Assembly (NCBI GenBank): GCA_907163345.1 | Contig: CAJQUN010000032.1 | Coordinates: 1,712,424 to 1,776,423, forward strand | Direction: 5' to 3' | Length of the DNA stretch: 64,000 bases | Origin: Haberlea rhodopensis | Taxonomy: Eukaryota > Streptophyta > Magnoliopsida > Lamiales > Gesneriaceae | Part shown: positions 1 to 13,000 of the stretch, in pieces | Layout: each line of letters opens with the position of its first letter | Position numbering within the stretch: the first letter of the stretch is position 1 | Notes under the pieces: generated by a model | What the model saw: the letters and a program-made list of their open reading frames with translations, nothing else | Databases searched by the model: none | What the model was told of the DNA's origin: nothing | Program-made: the position numbers and the translations under genes

Positions 1-792
1 CATATAGAAAACATGAGAGGAAAAGCCAATGTGGAGGTGGCCGTGTCGGAAATGAAAATAGCAAAGAGTAAATAGAGATGAGGGTAATTAGGAATTAAAA
101 GTCATTCCAAATCTTTACTAGGAGTGGTGGAGAATTTTTAACTTCTTTGGGATGTACATTGGGCATCAAAGTTTGTACCTAAAGATTTCAACAGAAGTCA
201 TTAAAAGTTTATGATATTTTGGATACCTCTAGACTTTTATGTAGTTTTAAAAATTCAAGTTTGAATACCACCTGACTTTTTAAAACTCTACGAAAGTCTG
301 TTTTGAATACCATTAGACTTTTGTAGAGTATATAAAAGTCTGGATTGAATACCTCTAAACTTTTAAACTCCATAAAAGTCATTAACAGTCAATAAAATTC
401 TATAACCAATACACCCCCTTAATTTATTTTATAAAAAAAATGCCTTAGCTTCCAATAACATCAGTCAGTTGAAAACCCCTAGGGCTGCTCGATCAATCCA
501 CCTCGAAACGCCGAGCCCTCCGGAGTCCGGACCCCTGCAGCAACAGGTTCGCTTCATTCCCTATGCTAGGAATTCTCGTGTGTTCGAATCAAGGACTTGC
601 TTTGTTGTTCGTCTTACGCAATCGTATAGTATATTGTAAGAAAAAGTGAAGGCAAATATGCAAAGCTGCAACGATTAGAGTATTCTTTTTCCGTATGATG
701 TGATGAAGACAAATCTCCACCAATTGCTTCTTTGATAATCTATTTATTTTGAAATCGCAGAAATTTGGAGTAGAAGCAACGGAAGTATCGTG
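1..792 (+). promoter_or_regulatory. Upstream region and presumed 5' UTR of the P5A ATPase gene
   Basis: This is the sequence before the start codon at 793. The left half is AT-rich and contains a MITE-like segment (entry 150-421). A more GC-rich stretch from about 478 to 560 probably lies in or near the transcribed leader. A TATA-like run (TTTATTTTATAAAA) lies near 425-438, but no transcription start can be fixed from the sequence. The assignment rests only on position relative to a well-supported gene. Confidence 0.45.
150..421. mobile_element. MITE-like repeat upstream of the P5A ATPase gene
   Basis: The ends are related in inverted orientation: the left begins GGGATGTACATTGGGCA, and the reverse complement of the right end begins GGGGGTGTATTGGTTATAG. 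Inside, a motif around TGAATACC-N-GACTTTT recurs three to four times on alternating strands, giving an imperfect palindromic structure without coding capacity. Size and structure fit a plant MITE. A 3-bp duplication (TTT/TTA) is possible but weak, so the superfamily is not assigned. Confidence 0.5.
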
Positions 793-1041
793 ATGTCAAG
801 TTTTCACGTTGGCGGAAAAGTGGTGGATACTGTTGATTTGTTGCGAAAAAGGCATTGGGCATGGAGATTGGATTTGTGGCCTTTTGCAGTTATTTATGGC
901 GTGTGGCTATTGGCTGTGGTTCCTAGCTTGGATTTTGGGGATGCTTCAATAGTTTTGGGTTGCATTGGAGCATTTCATATTCTTGTAATTTTGTTCACTG
1001 TTTGGTCAGTGGATTTCAAATGTTTTGTTCAGTACTCTAAG
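793..1041 (+). CDS. PDR2: P5A ATPase exon 1 (residues 1-83)
   Basis: ATG TCA AGT opens MSSFHVGGKVV, the conserved plant N-terminus; a GTG just upstream is not the start. The exon carries the P5A-specific first membrane pair, hydrophobic at residues 29-44 and 52-73. The donor is AAG|GTACAT, phase 0. Confidence 0.93.
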
Positions 1042-4000
1042 GTACATCTTGTGCCCCAACATATTTTTGCTTGGTATACTGACATTCTCTCTGTTTTAGC
1101 TCTCTTTTTAGTTTTTCCTGACTGTCATGGTTTCTTATGGTTGTTTGATCTCGATTAGCTTTTATTCGCTGCACATATGGTTGAATGAAATTGTTGGATT
1201 GGCATGGAGTTCTCCTCGAGAATGGAATAGTGGATATTCATTAAGGGCAAATATCAGATTAGAAAAAACGAAGCTTTTAGTCTTATTAATTGACATGCTA
1301 CTGTCTAATTACGTGGTCAGGTCATGTTTTAATAATATTACTATATTTCCAATATATTAAAAATATCTAGCAACAATATCTTTATGTGTTAGTTGTGAAT
1401 CCGAAAGTTCTCGAAAACTCAAATGTGGTTCCTAATTGGGATTTCTGCTGGTTACCGATAAGACTCAGCTGTATAGATATAAACTGCTTGAATCTAAAAC
1501 TTCCATTTAGTTTTGAAGTGTACAAGAATAGGGATCTTGAGAAGATGGCACATTGTGATTTCAACACTTACTTGATCTTTTATGGAAGAATTTTGAGCAT
1601 TGTGGTTAAAATATCCGTACACTAATATGGACTGTATTAAACCTGTCAATTCTGGTCGCTTGTACTTTCTTTTGGGACAAATTAGTGTATCATGACAATT
1701 TTACCTAAAAAATTGATCCCGGAGAATAGTTTAAACTAACACATTATGAGCAAGCATGTACAGTATCCATTTTTCAAGTTTATTTCATTGAGAACTATAT
1801 GACTTCGAAGTCATGATGATATTATTGAGGACCGTCTTTATCAGAATATTTTTGCTTCTCACTTCGGTCTACTGACAAATAATATGTTTGAACTTCTACT
1901 AAACCGGTGGAAATATCAAAAAGTTGATAAGATTCACCTTTTGGGAAAGTTGAGAATTCTTTATATTCACTCACAGATGGTTGAGATTAAGGTTAAGTTT
2001 CTAATCCTCATCAACAGTAAGAAGAGTGTAGATGATCTACTTAATTTTTATATCCTAAAGGACGAATAAATTTCTGAAAAATCTCTAAACAGAGGTTTCC
2101 AGAAAATTGGTCTTCTTCTGGTAATTCTTGTAAGACTAGGATGATGCAACAATATGTGTATAAATTAACGTTCACATTCCCAAAATATTAGTTTTGGAAA
2201 TATACCTAGATCAGTTTATAAAGCACATGCCATTTTCCAATCCCAATGACTGTCCAGTGTACAAATTACGTAATTTGCCAATGCTTCTGTAGTTTTTTTA
2301 GCGCAGATGCTTAATTGTTTCTGGTTCAGTGAATTTGGTTTTCACTTTATCAGTAACTTGCTTTTTAGCTTTGTCTATCAAAGATGGGATTCCAAAGTCG
2401 TTAGTTGGGATTAACATGTTTCATGAAAATCTATCATACCTCTCCATTTTCTCTGTCAAATCGACTTGTATGGTTCTGTTGGTTGAGGCTGTTGTATGGT
2501 GCTTTAGTTTTACGATCCAATATGTTTGAATGGTAGGTCTTATGAATGCTTCTACAGCAGGTTAAGGACATTCATCATGCTCATGCTTGCAAAATTACTC
2601 CAGCTAAATTTTCTGGCTCCAAAGAAGTGGTGACCCTTCACTTTCGAAAGGTTGAACTCCTTTCTTCACTCCCTCAACAACTGTTTTGCATGCTCCTGCA
2701 GGATGGGAACCCATTTTTAAAATTAGTTTTTTTCACCATGTTTCTCATTACCTATGTTTCCGATAAAGTATTTGATAATTCTTAAGCTGTACTTTCTATA
2801 ATACCAGATCATTTACACCATACTTTATAACTCGTGTCCCTCACCTTACTAACTATGCAAAGGGGCCTATATAAACAAATGCTCGGTTAAATGAGCTTGC
2901 AGGAAAATTGAATAAATGCTAACAAGTCTATGCATGCAGATAAAACACAACAGACTCCCGTGCATGGAAAATGAAGGCACTTGCAATTTTTGCTCTATGG
3001 CTTCCTAAACTTGACTTTACTCTGATTCAAGTTAAATAATTTGAATAAGAAGCATTTGCTCGATAAAATTATTACTTTTCCGTGTTTTCTAATGTTGGGA
3101 AAACTGTTGAATGACAAAATTGGAGCCTACAGTTTTGGGTTGCTTGTAAGTGGTTACATTCCTATTTACACGTAATGGGGTAATCGAAATCTCTGGTTGA
3201 TTACCAAACTGTGAATTGTATGATATTGCGAATGATCTTTCCTCTCTATCAGATTCGAGAAGAAGCATGTGATGTGCCCTTGAGAAGTGTAATAACAAGT
3301 ATCACGAGTTTGTCCCTTTAATTTTTTTAAGATATACATGATAGCTGTTAAATTAGCTATATGCAGGCGGGACTACTCTGGAACATACAATAAGTATCTC
3401 CACTCACGTTCATTTGTTTTCTCATCATCATTATAGTGCAGTTTACCTCGTAAGAATCAAGACTTCAAGCTTGTCATTGAATGTGTGTCTTATACATTGG
3501 TTTGTTTGTTCAACTTGCATGGTAATCTTTCTTTAGTAGCTACCCTCTATGGAAAATAAATAGTCATGCATAAGTTTTATCATCTTTTCCACCTAAATCT
3601 AATCAATAAGTTCATGCTCTTTAGATGGCAGCTTCTTCTGCGCCAGTTGATATGGAAGAGATCTACTTTGATTTTAGGAAGCAGCGATTTATTTATTCGG
3701 ATGAGAAAAATACCTTTTCTAAACTTCGTTATCCTTCCAAGGAAACAGTTGGGTATTATCTCAGAAATACTGCCTATGGTACTGAAGCTAAAGTTTTGGC
3801 CGCTACCGAGAAATGGGGAAGGAATGTGTAAGTCGCGCACCATTTTTTTTTGAACTCAATGTTTTGGACTTTTACATACTTTCAAGCAGGACGTTTGAAT
3901 ACTGTTACCTTTTTCCCTACTATAGTAGTAGACTGCATAGATTTCAAAGAACTGTGTGCATGATGTTTCTAATTCTGAACTGTAGTTGCTTACGAGTTTC

Positions 4001-7000
4001 TTGTGCGACCATTCATGTGGTTATGGATTGTATCTTACTGTGCGTGACCAATTGCAGCTTCAACTTTGTGCTGCACTGACATGAATGTATTATCATCTTA
4101 TATGGATATAACAGTGATGTCTAAAGTTTACTTGAGACAGTAAACATCATTTGCTTATAAATAATAGTGTTAATTCTCCGTATAATTGATAGTGACTTGT
4201 TGAGAATGGATAGTAATTACATCCACACTATTTATATTTGTTCTGTTTTTAAAATAGACCTTGACAATGCAGATTCGAATATCCTCAACCCACTTTCCAA
4301 AAATTGATGAAGGAGCAATGCATGGAACCATTTTTTGTATTTCAGGTTTGTTTTTATTTTAATACTTTAATTCGATTTTATAAAATCTTTATTTCTTTGT
4401 TTTTTTGAGTTGTGCAATACTTCTCTTTAAATTTTAACTTGATCACTACTACTTACTGAGTTCCTTTCTAATCTATGGCATCACTTATTGCATTTTATAG
4501 GTTTTCTGTGTGGGTCTATGGTGTTTGGATGAATATTGGTATTATAGTTTGTTCACTCTATTCATGCTGTTCATGTTTGAGTCAACAATGGCAAAAAGCC
4601 GTTTAAAGACCCTGACTGAGCTTAGACGAGTAAAAGTGGATAGTCAGATTTTGATGGTGTATCGTTGTGGAAAGTATGTCTTGCAAATCGAAAACTACCT
4701 TCCACCTTCTTTATTTTACTACGCATTAGGTGAATACTTGAATCTCCTTTAGGTGGGTTAAACTCTCTGGGACAGAACTGCTACCTGGGGATGTTGTGTC
4801 TATTGGGCGCTCAACTGGTGTGAATGGAGAAGATAAGTCTGTACCTGCAGACATGCTAATTTTAGCTGGAAGTGCTATTGTAAATGAAGCTATTCTGACT
4901 GGGGAGTCTACTCCCCAATGGAAGGTGAGGTTTATTATTCTCCTTGATCTCTTTTCCTTTTTTATTTCTTAATATTCCCCAAACTCTGTGTTTATCCACC
5001 ACTTGTAAGTGATAAATCTCTCAGAGTATCTTAGAGCACGGCCGTAGGAGTTGTGGGATTCACTCTCAAAAGTAACGAGAACTATTTTCCCACATACTAA
5101 AATTGTCAGGATGGAACTAAATATTTCTTTCAAAATCCTGCTTTTTTTTTCTGGCAACCATGTTGGTTGGGTAAGAGTTTGGATCCAGCATGAGTCGTCT
5201 AGGATTACTTTGATAAGGATTGTCCTTTTTTAGCTATTACATTCTTTATTCACTTCTACAATATTCATAGTAATGAACGAATAAGTATGTTTCAGGTTTC
5301 AGTAATGGGTAGAGGAATCGATGAGCAACTATCAGCTAGACGAGATAAAGCGCATGTTCTTTTTGGCGGCACAAAAATATTACAGCATACAGCAGATAAG
5401 GTCTCCCCTGACCCCCCAAAGATAGACCTCAGCCCCATGCCCCACCCCCACCCCCCAAAGAAAAACAAATTCAAGTAATGCTTGCTTGTAACGTTCCAGG
5501 AGCCTATATCTTTATAATTGACTCTTTCTTTATTGTGTTCGTGAGGCAGACATTTCATTTGAAAGCCCCTGATGGTGGCTGCTTGGCGGTTGTTCTGCGG
5601 ACTGGATTTGAAACAAGTCAAGGAAAGCTAATGCGTACAATATTATTTTCTACGGAGAGGGTAAGGATTGGAATCTTATTGGTGGTTTGTGAATGTCTGA
5701 ATGATGTGAACTGATCTATCGATTGTATCCCTTATATTTTACGATTTTACATGGTTTGTAGATTACGGCAAATAGCTGGGAAAGCGGACTCTTTATCTTG
5801 TTCTTAGTAGTATTTGCGTTGATAGCTGCTGGATATGTTCTTAAGAAGGTAACACAGATTTCTATATAGACCATGTTCTACCAATTTATTATTTCTGGCC
5901 ATGTTATATTTGAAATTATTATACTGGTTGGATGATCAAATGGAGCTCTTGTATAGGGGCTTGAGGATCCAACAAGGAGTAAATACAAGCTTCTTCTGAG
6001 TTGTTCATTAATTATTACTTCTGTAATCCCACCTGAACTGCCCATGGAGCTCTCAATTGCTGTTAATACTTCATTAATTGCACTAGCGCGAGGTGGGATA
6101 TACTGTACAGAACCGTTTAGAATCCCATTTGCTGGAAAGGTGAACAATACAAGCTTTATGTTTGATATACGTTATTAAGCTCCTCTTGACGAATATATGT
6201 TTTTAAAGTGATTGCTTTAATTGTGTGATTGGTCTTTAAACTGAATCCTGGTCTTTTCTTTAGAAATGGTTTGACTGTTTGAAGTATCGCAGCAAAGAGA
6301 GTGGTTTTGGAATCTTCTATCGTAAATCATTTGTTAGATATGGTAGTCCTGATTTATTCATAAGATAGATTTTTTATCTTCTCTATTCAGTCAATTTTAT
6401 TAATTCTCCTCAAAGGAAGCAACTTATTTGGCCGTTTATTATATTCATTGTGCATTAATGTGGATATCTCGTTTGTAGCTAAGTTGTCTTGTGTCTTCCT
6501 CAAAATCATGCTTTTTGCTCATGGTTTGGCTTATCTTGTTTAACTGGATCTGCATTTCTTTTCCTTTTTCTTTCAACATGCGGTTGCTGTATATTTTATG
6601 ACTATTTGAGGAATTGGAGTTTAATCATAGAAGGCATATAGTTCTATGCAAAATTTGTTCCTATCTATTAATTTAAAGTGAGATCCAAGATGTTGGTGTG
6701 TTTTAGGATTTAGCCCCATCTGAAGATGCATGAATCATTGAATGTTTTCAGATATATCCAGTTTTACCGCTACATGTAGAGTGATGATGTGTTATTCGTC
6801 TCGGTTTAATCAAGTGTTCGAGTTTGGATTTTATTTTGAATTAGAAATGACATAGTTTTACAAGACGCAGATCCATCACTACAGCTTTTGGAATTAGCAT
6901 GGTATATGTCCTCATTAGTCTTATGCTTGTAGCTTAGTAAATCACAGCAAAGAGTTGTTTTTTATTGTTTTACTTTGTAATTTAAAATTCTTTATATATG

Positions 7001-10000
7001 CAAGACGTGCAGCTAGGCCATGAACATAGTTAAAAAAGTGCCCGACCTTAGAACTAACAGGGTTTGCATTTTGCTGTATGAGTGGGGCCTTAGGGGATCT
7101 AAAGTAAGGGCAAACTGGCTAAGTCAATGATTACCTAAAGTAATGATAATTTAGTCCAACTGAGCATGAAATAATTCTGCAGGAATTTATTTGCAACTTT
7201 TACTGCTTTTTTGGTTCTTACCATCCTTACGTTGTTGTCCTGTATTTCTGTTGACAATTTTTAATAGCCGGCGATAATATTTCCATATCTCGGAATATCC
7301 ATTTTTAGAAGGGGGTCACCATAAGGGAAGATGAGGAAGTAGAGTCTTTGTTACAATACTTGGAGAATGTTAGAGTATGTACTACGTAGGGAGTTGAGTG
7401 ATAGGATTGTTGGCGTGTTAGAGATAACTTGTATCTTTTCATGCGAATCTTTTTTTTCTTTATCTGACAAAAATCTAACCTTATTATCTTATAAGGTTCT
7501 TCGCCTTATCCGGAAAACTTCTATTCCTACGTAGGTACAATTTTTGATATTTGCTTAATAAATTGAATACCCACGATTTTCTGCAATGGAATAAACCTAA
7601 TTTGATGGTCTACCCAAGTTGGTCTGTGCTTTTAAGTGCAACGAATCATAAGATCATATATTTCTATCTTGCATGTTCATAGCATCTTTAAGATCTTATA
7701 ACAAATTTGGTTTTCATTTGGTGTAGCTGGAGAAAATGACGTTTGTGGGAAATTGATTATATGCTAGGACAGAGAAAAAAATCCGGTAAAATGATAGATG
7801 ATAGTGATATTAGCAACTACCTGAGAGCTGTGGATAGAAAGCAAAAATGAACCTTTGAATGATTTCAAGAAGATGTATCTCAATTGTGGTGGAATATAGA
7901 ATATTGAATTGTACTTTGGGCAGATCTGGTCAAAGACCCCAGAAGAATTCATCAAATTAATTATTAATTGGTTGGCAATCTATATTAGCATTGGTCAATA
8001 ATTATGTTGAGACTAGGTACCCAAGTTGCGTGTCATTTTATTCTTCGAAACATTGGTATGATGGATTTCTATCCTCGATTGTATATCTAATTCATTTGTA
8101 AATTCTGTTTTTGTCTGGTTCCATCCTAATTTTTTCTGTGTTTTTTGCTTACATACAAATCAAAGAAGACTTGGTTAGCAACGATGAATAGGATAAAACT
8201 CATATAAATATAGATGATGATATAGTAGGGGATAAAGTATAATGGCGTAGGAGAATCCATATAGCGACCCCGTTTAGTGGGATAATGAATGGACTGTTGT
8301 TGTTTCTACCTACAAGTTGATGTTTGCCGGTGACCATAGTCCTATGCTAAGTAGTTATGTTATTAAGGAATCAAATACTATTGGATGTGTTAGATTAGTC
8401 TATCTATATATGCATATGTCTCTTGATGTTTGTGTTCAATTGTTTTTGTATGTAAGATGTTCCATTTGCATTGTTACAGTGTCGGTCTTCGGCATAATTT
8501 GATGTTTCTCTTCTGCAGGTTGATATGTGCTGTTTCGACAAGACTGGGACGCTAACATCTGATGACATGGTTAGGCAGCTCAAGGTCTCATGCACTTATG
8601 TTTTGTTTGAACCTATCCTTATATGATGATCTTTTTGATCCTCAGGAGTTTTCAGGAGTTGTTGGTTTGGCAGACAGCGAAGACTTAAAAGCAGAAATGT
8701 CTAAAGTGCCTGATCGTACTCTGGAAATACTTGCTTCTTGCCATGCATTGGTGTTTGTGGACAATAAGCTGGTATAGTATTGTTTTTCACAACTTTACTA
8801 TCCTGTGATGGTATGATTTATACATATTATTGTTTAAGTGTAAGATGCATTATTTGTCCTATCGATTCAATTTTCAGTAGTGTTAAAAATATTCGTAACT
8901 TTAAAATTTTTTGGTGGGTATATAGAGAGATGGCAATAGATTTGAGTGGAGCAAGAAAGTAGGGATATAAACTCTAGACGAGAGATTTTCTGCTATTACT
9001 GTAGAAAATAAGGAAGTTTTCTTATAAATGGACATAAGATAAGTGTAAATATTTAGGAGATATAGTTGAATTGATATCTTGATTTGATTTCCTTATAGAA
9101 TTTGATTTCCTTATTTCAGTAGTCTCTTTTCTGTATAAATAAAGAGTTTTAGGGTTGTAATAAGTATTCAATTGAAAAGGAATAAAAGTATTCTTTTCTT
9201 CCACATGGCATCAGAGAGGTCACGCTCATTGAGTTTTTTTCCGCAATACCCAGTCATCATTGATTGAGTTTTTTCCGTCGGCCTAAATTGTCGCCTGTTC
9301 TTCTTTCTTCATCACTAAACACAATTGGTGTTTTCTCTTTTATAAAATGTCGGAAACAAAATCTTCCTCACATACTACCAAACCCGAGGAAGAAGAACAA
9401 CCGAAAGATTCTGGGGAACTTCAGAACATACAATCAGCCTATCGATTTAATGGAAAAAGTTATCTGAAGTGGTCCCAATTGGTAAGAACCTTTCTGAAAG
9501 GCAAAGGAAAAGTAGGGCATCTGTTGGGCAATGGCCCCAAACTCTTCGAAGCCTGGGATGGAGAGGATTCCATGATTATGTCATGGTTATGGAATTCTAT
9601 GACTCCAGAAATTAGTGACACCTGTATGTTTTTTCCTATAGCAAAGGAAATTTGGGATACCTTGAATCAAACTTATTCCAAAGTTCATGACGCTGCTATA
9701 ATCTACGACATTAAGGCTAAAACATCATCCGCAAAGCAGGGACGAGATCAGTAACAGAATATGCAAATTTCTTGCAAAACCAGTGGCAAGAACTTGATTA
9801 CTATCGGGTGATTGACCTCAAGTGTAGTACGTATGCAGTGACTATCAAGCACTTCATCGAACGGGATCGCGTGTATGATTTGGCAGGTTTAAATCCTGAA
9901 TACGACTTGGTTCGCAACCAAATTCTAGGGAAAACTGAAGTTCTGTCTCTCAATGAAATTGTGGCGTTAATTTGGGCAGAAGAAAGCCGGAGAGGTATCA

Positions 10001-13000
10001 TGTTGGAAACACCCCCCCTCAGAAACTTCTGCCCTTCTCAGTACCAAAGGACAAAGAGGAGGACAGTCGAAGCCAGCACTACGACAGGTGCACATGACCT
10101 CAAAACCAAATCAGGAACATGCTTCAAACATTGGTGGATTTAACAGTGATGAAATTGAGAAGCTAAGGAGCCTACTGGGATCGCTTGAGGCACCATCAAC
10201 CGCCGGAAAAAGTGACTAGCACTTTCAGGTAAGTCTTTCATTCCATTTGGATTACATGCATCGGATAACGTACTTGGGAACTCTTGGATTCTTGACTCGG
10301 GTGCAACAGATCACATGACCCATAAATCAAACCACTTCAAAACCTATACACCATGTCCAAGCAATAAAAAAATAGCCATTGCTAATGGTAGTATGATCAC
10401 AATAGCTGGCATAGGAGATGTCCAACTCAACTCTGAATTAATGCTTAAAAGATGTTCTTCATGTTCCACAGCTTACCACTAACTTTGTGGCCATTCAAAA
10501 ACGTAATTTTTTACCCGTCATATTGTGAATTTCAGGACCTGGAATCGGGGAGGAAGATTGGACTTGCTAAGGAACAAAATGGACTCTACTACCTTGATAC
10601 ACCCGATTAGTCGAAAGAAATCAAACCCAATAAAGATGTAATTTTGTTACATCATTTTTGTCTTGGACATGTGCCTTTTTCATCTTTAAAAATTTTGTTT
10701 CCTTCGTTATTTAAGGGATCCGATGGTCATAATTTTCATTGTGATGTTTGTGAGTATGCCAAACATACTCGTACAATCTTTCCTATTAGCAATAAAAGGA
10801 GATCTTCTCCATTTTTCCTAATTCATAGTGACATATGGGGACCTTCAAATATCCCAAATATTTCTGGTTCACGATGGTTTGTGACATTTATTGATGAATG
10901 CACTAGAGTATCCTGGACTTTTTTACTCAAAAATAAATCTGAAGTGAGTCATGAGGTAACAATTTCATCACCCAATTCATCTATGACACCATATAATGTG
11001 TTTCCTACAAATAACGAACTATATCCCATATCCCACTTCGTATCCTTTGAAACTTTTTCCTCGAAACACAAGTTTTGTGTCAACTTTGAATGAGATCCAT
11101 ATTCCCAGTACTTTATCTGAAGCACTATCTAAAGAGGAGGAATGGAGAACTGCTATGAAAGATGAGATGGATGCATTAGAAAAAAATAAGACATGGGAAT
11201 TGGTAGATTTGCCAAAAGAGAAGTGGGGATGTAAGTGGGTATTTACTCTGAAGTTTAGGGCTGATGGATCGTTGGGACGCTATAAAGCGAGACTTGTGGC
11301 TTAGGGCTATACATAGACATATGGGCTAGATTATCAAGAAACTTTCGCACCAGTTGCAAAAATGAATACAATGAGGATCTTGTTATCACTAGCTGCCAGT
11401 CTTAATTGGGAACTGAAACAATATGATGTAAAGAACGCCTTTCTTCATGGGGAACTAGAAGAAGAAATTTACATGAAAGTCCCACCAGGGTTTAGTACAG
11501 TGAATGGGAACAAGTTTGAACAATTGAAGAAAAAATGTATGGCCTAAAACAATCTCCACGAGCTTGGTTTGGAAGATTTACTAAGGTTATGCTATCTATC
11601 GGGTATAAGCAAAGCCAAGGTGATCATACGCCCTTTATTAAACATTCAGCCTCGGGGGGAGTCACGGTACTAATTGTCTATGTTGATGACATAATTGCGA
11701 CCGACAATGATGAGAAAGAGAGACACGGGTTAAATCAATGTCTCACCAAAGAATTTGAGATCAAGGACTTAGGAAGACTGAAGTACTTCTTGGGAATTGA
11801 AGTAGCACACTCTAAAGAGGGAATTTTCATATCCCAACAGAAGTATATTATGGATCTTCTCAAAGACACTGGTAAGATGGCATGTAAACCAGTGACAACA
11901 CCTATCGAACATAACCATAAACTTGGAGATCCGACAGATGATAAAGTGGTAGACAAAGAAATGTATCAAAGACTGGTTGGAAGACTCATTTACCTCGCAC
12001 ACACTCGGCCGACATCGCTTACTCAGTCAGCGTGAGCCAGTTCATGCACAATCCAAAAGAAGTTCATCTACAAGCCGTCTACAGAATTCTGCATTACTTG
12101 AAATCTTGTCCTGGGAAATGAATCATTATCAAAAGGAATCCTAAAATTATCTTGGAAGCCTATACTGATGCAGATTATGCAGGGTCTCCTATAGATCGAA
12201 GATCGACCTCTGGATATTGTGTCCTCATTGGAGGGAATCTCATATCATGGCGAAGCAATAAACAAAATGTAGTGGCTTGATCGAATACTGAGGTAGAATT
12301 TCGAGCAATGGCACAAGGAGGGGTGTGTGAATTATTGTGGGTAAAGATTATTCTGGAAGATCTGAAGATAAAAGGGGAAGAGGCTATGAGACTTTATTGT
12401 GATAATAAATCAGCAATAAGCATAGCTCATAATCCAGTGCAGCGTGATAGGACAAAGCATATTGAGATAAACAAACACTTCATCAAAGAAAAATTAGACA
12501 GTGGCCTAATTTGTACTCCATATGTTCCTACAACTGGACAACTTGCAGATGTACTCACGAAAGGGCTAAACAATACAAGCTTCCATGAGATTGTCTGCAA
12601 GCTGGGGGAGAGTAGAAAATAAGGAAGCTTTCTTATAAATAGACATAAGATAAGTGTAAATATTTAGGAGATATAGTTGAATTGATATCTTGATTTGATT
12701 TCCTTGTAGAATTTTATTTCCTTATTTCAGTAGTCTCTTTTATGTAAATAGAGAGTTTAGGGTTGTAATATTCAATTGAAAAGGAATAAAAGTATTCTTT
12801 CCTTCCACAATTACCATTTATATCTAAGGCATGACTCTAGAAAATGTTCCAGTTGATTTAGTTTTACTAAACCGCCATACCAAACTCGATAAGTATAGGA
12901 AAAATGTGGTGTTCCTGTTTGAGAGGGGCTTCAAAGAAGTTGATTAATATTAGTAATCATCACTTTTTTCGCAAAGAAGCTAGGTGTTCCTCATTTTGGC

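Larger units (their letters stand above)
8995..12814 (+). mobile_element. Ty1/Copia LTR retrotransposon in intron 12, with target-site duplication
   Basis: The element proper is 9000-12809. It is flanked by a perfect 5-bp duplication, ATTAC, at 8995-8999 and 12810-12814. The LTRs are about 200 bp and end TG...CA. A primer-binding site resembling the initiator Met tRNA complement (TGGCATCAGAG) follows the left LTR, and a purine tract (GGGGGAG) precedes the right one. Domain order is gag, protease, integrase, reverse transcriptase, RNase H, which is Copia order. At 3.8 kb it is short because most of the integrase is missing. It lies in the sense direction of the host gene. Confidence 0.95.

Noticed and set aside
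790..1158. Open frame starting with GTG at 790 and running past 1041
   Set aside because: The ATG at 793 matches homologues, and the frame after 1041 is intron 1 sequence behind a GT donor.
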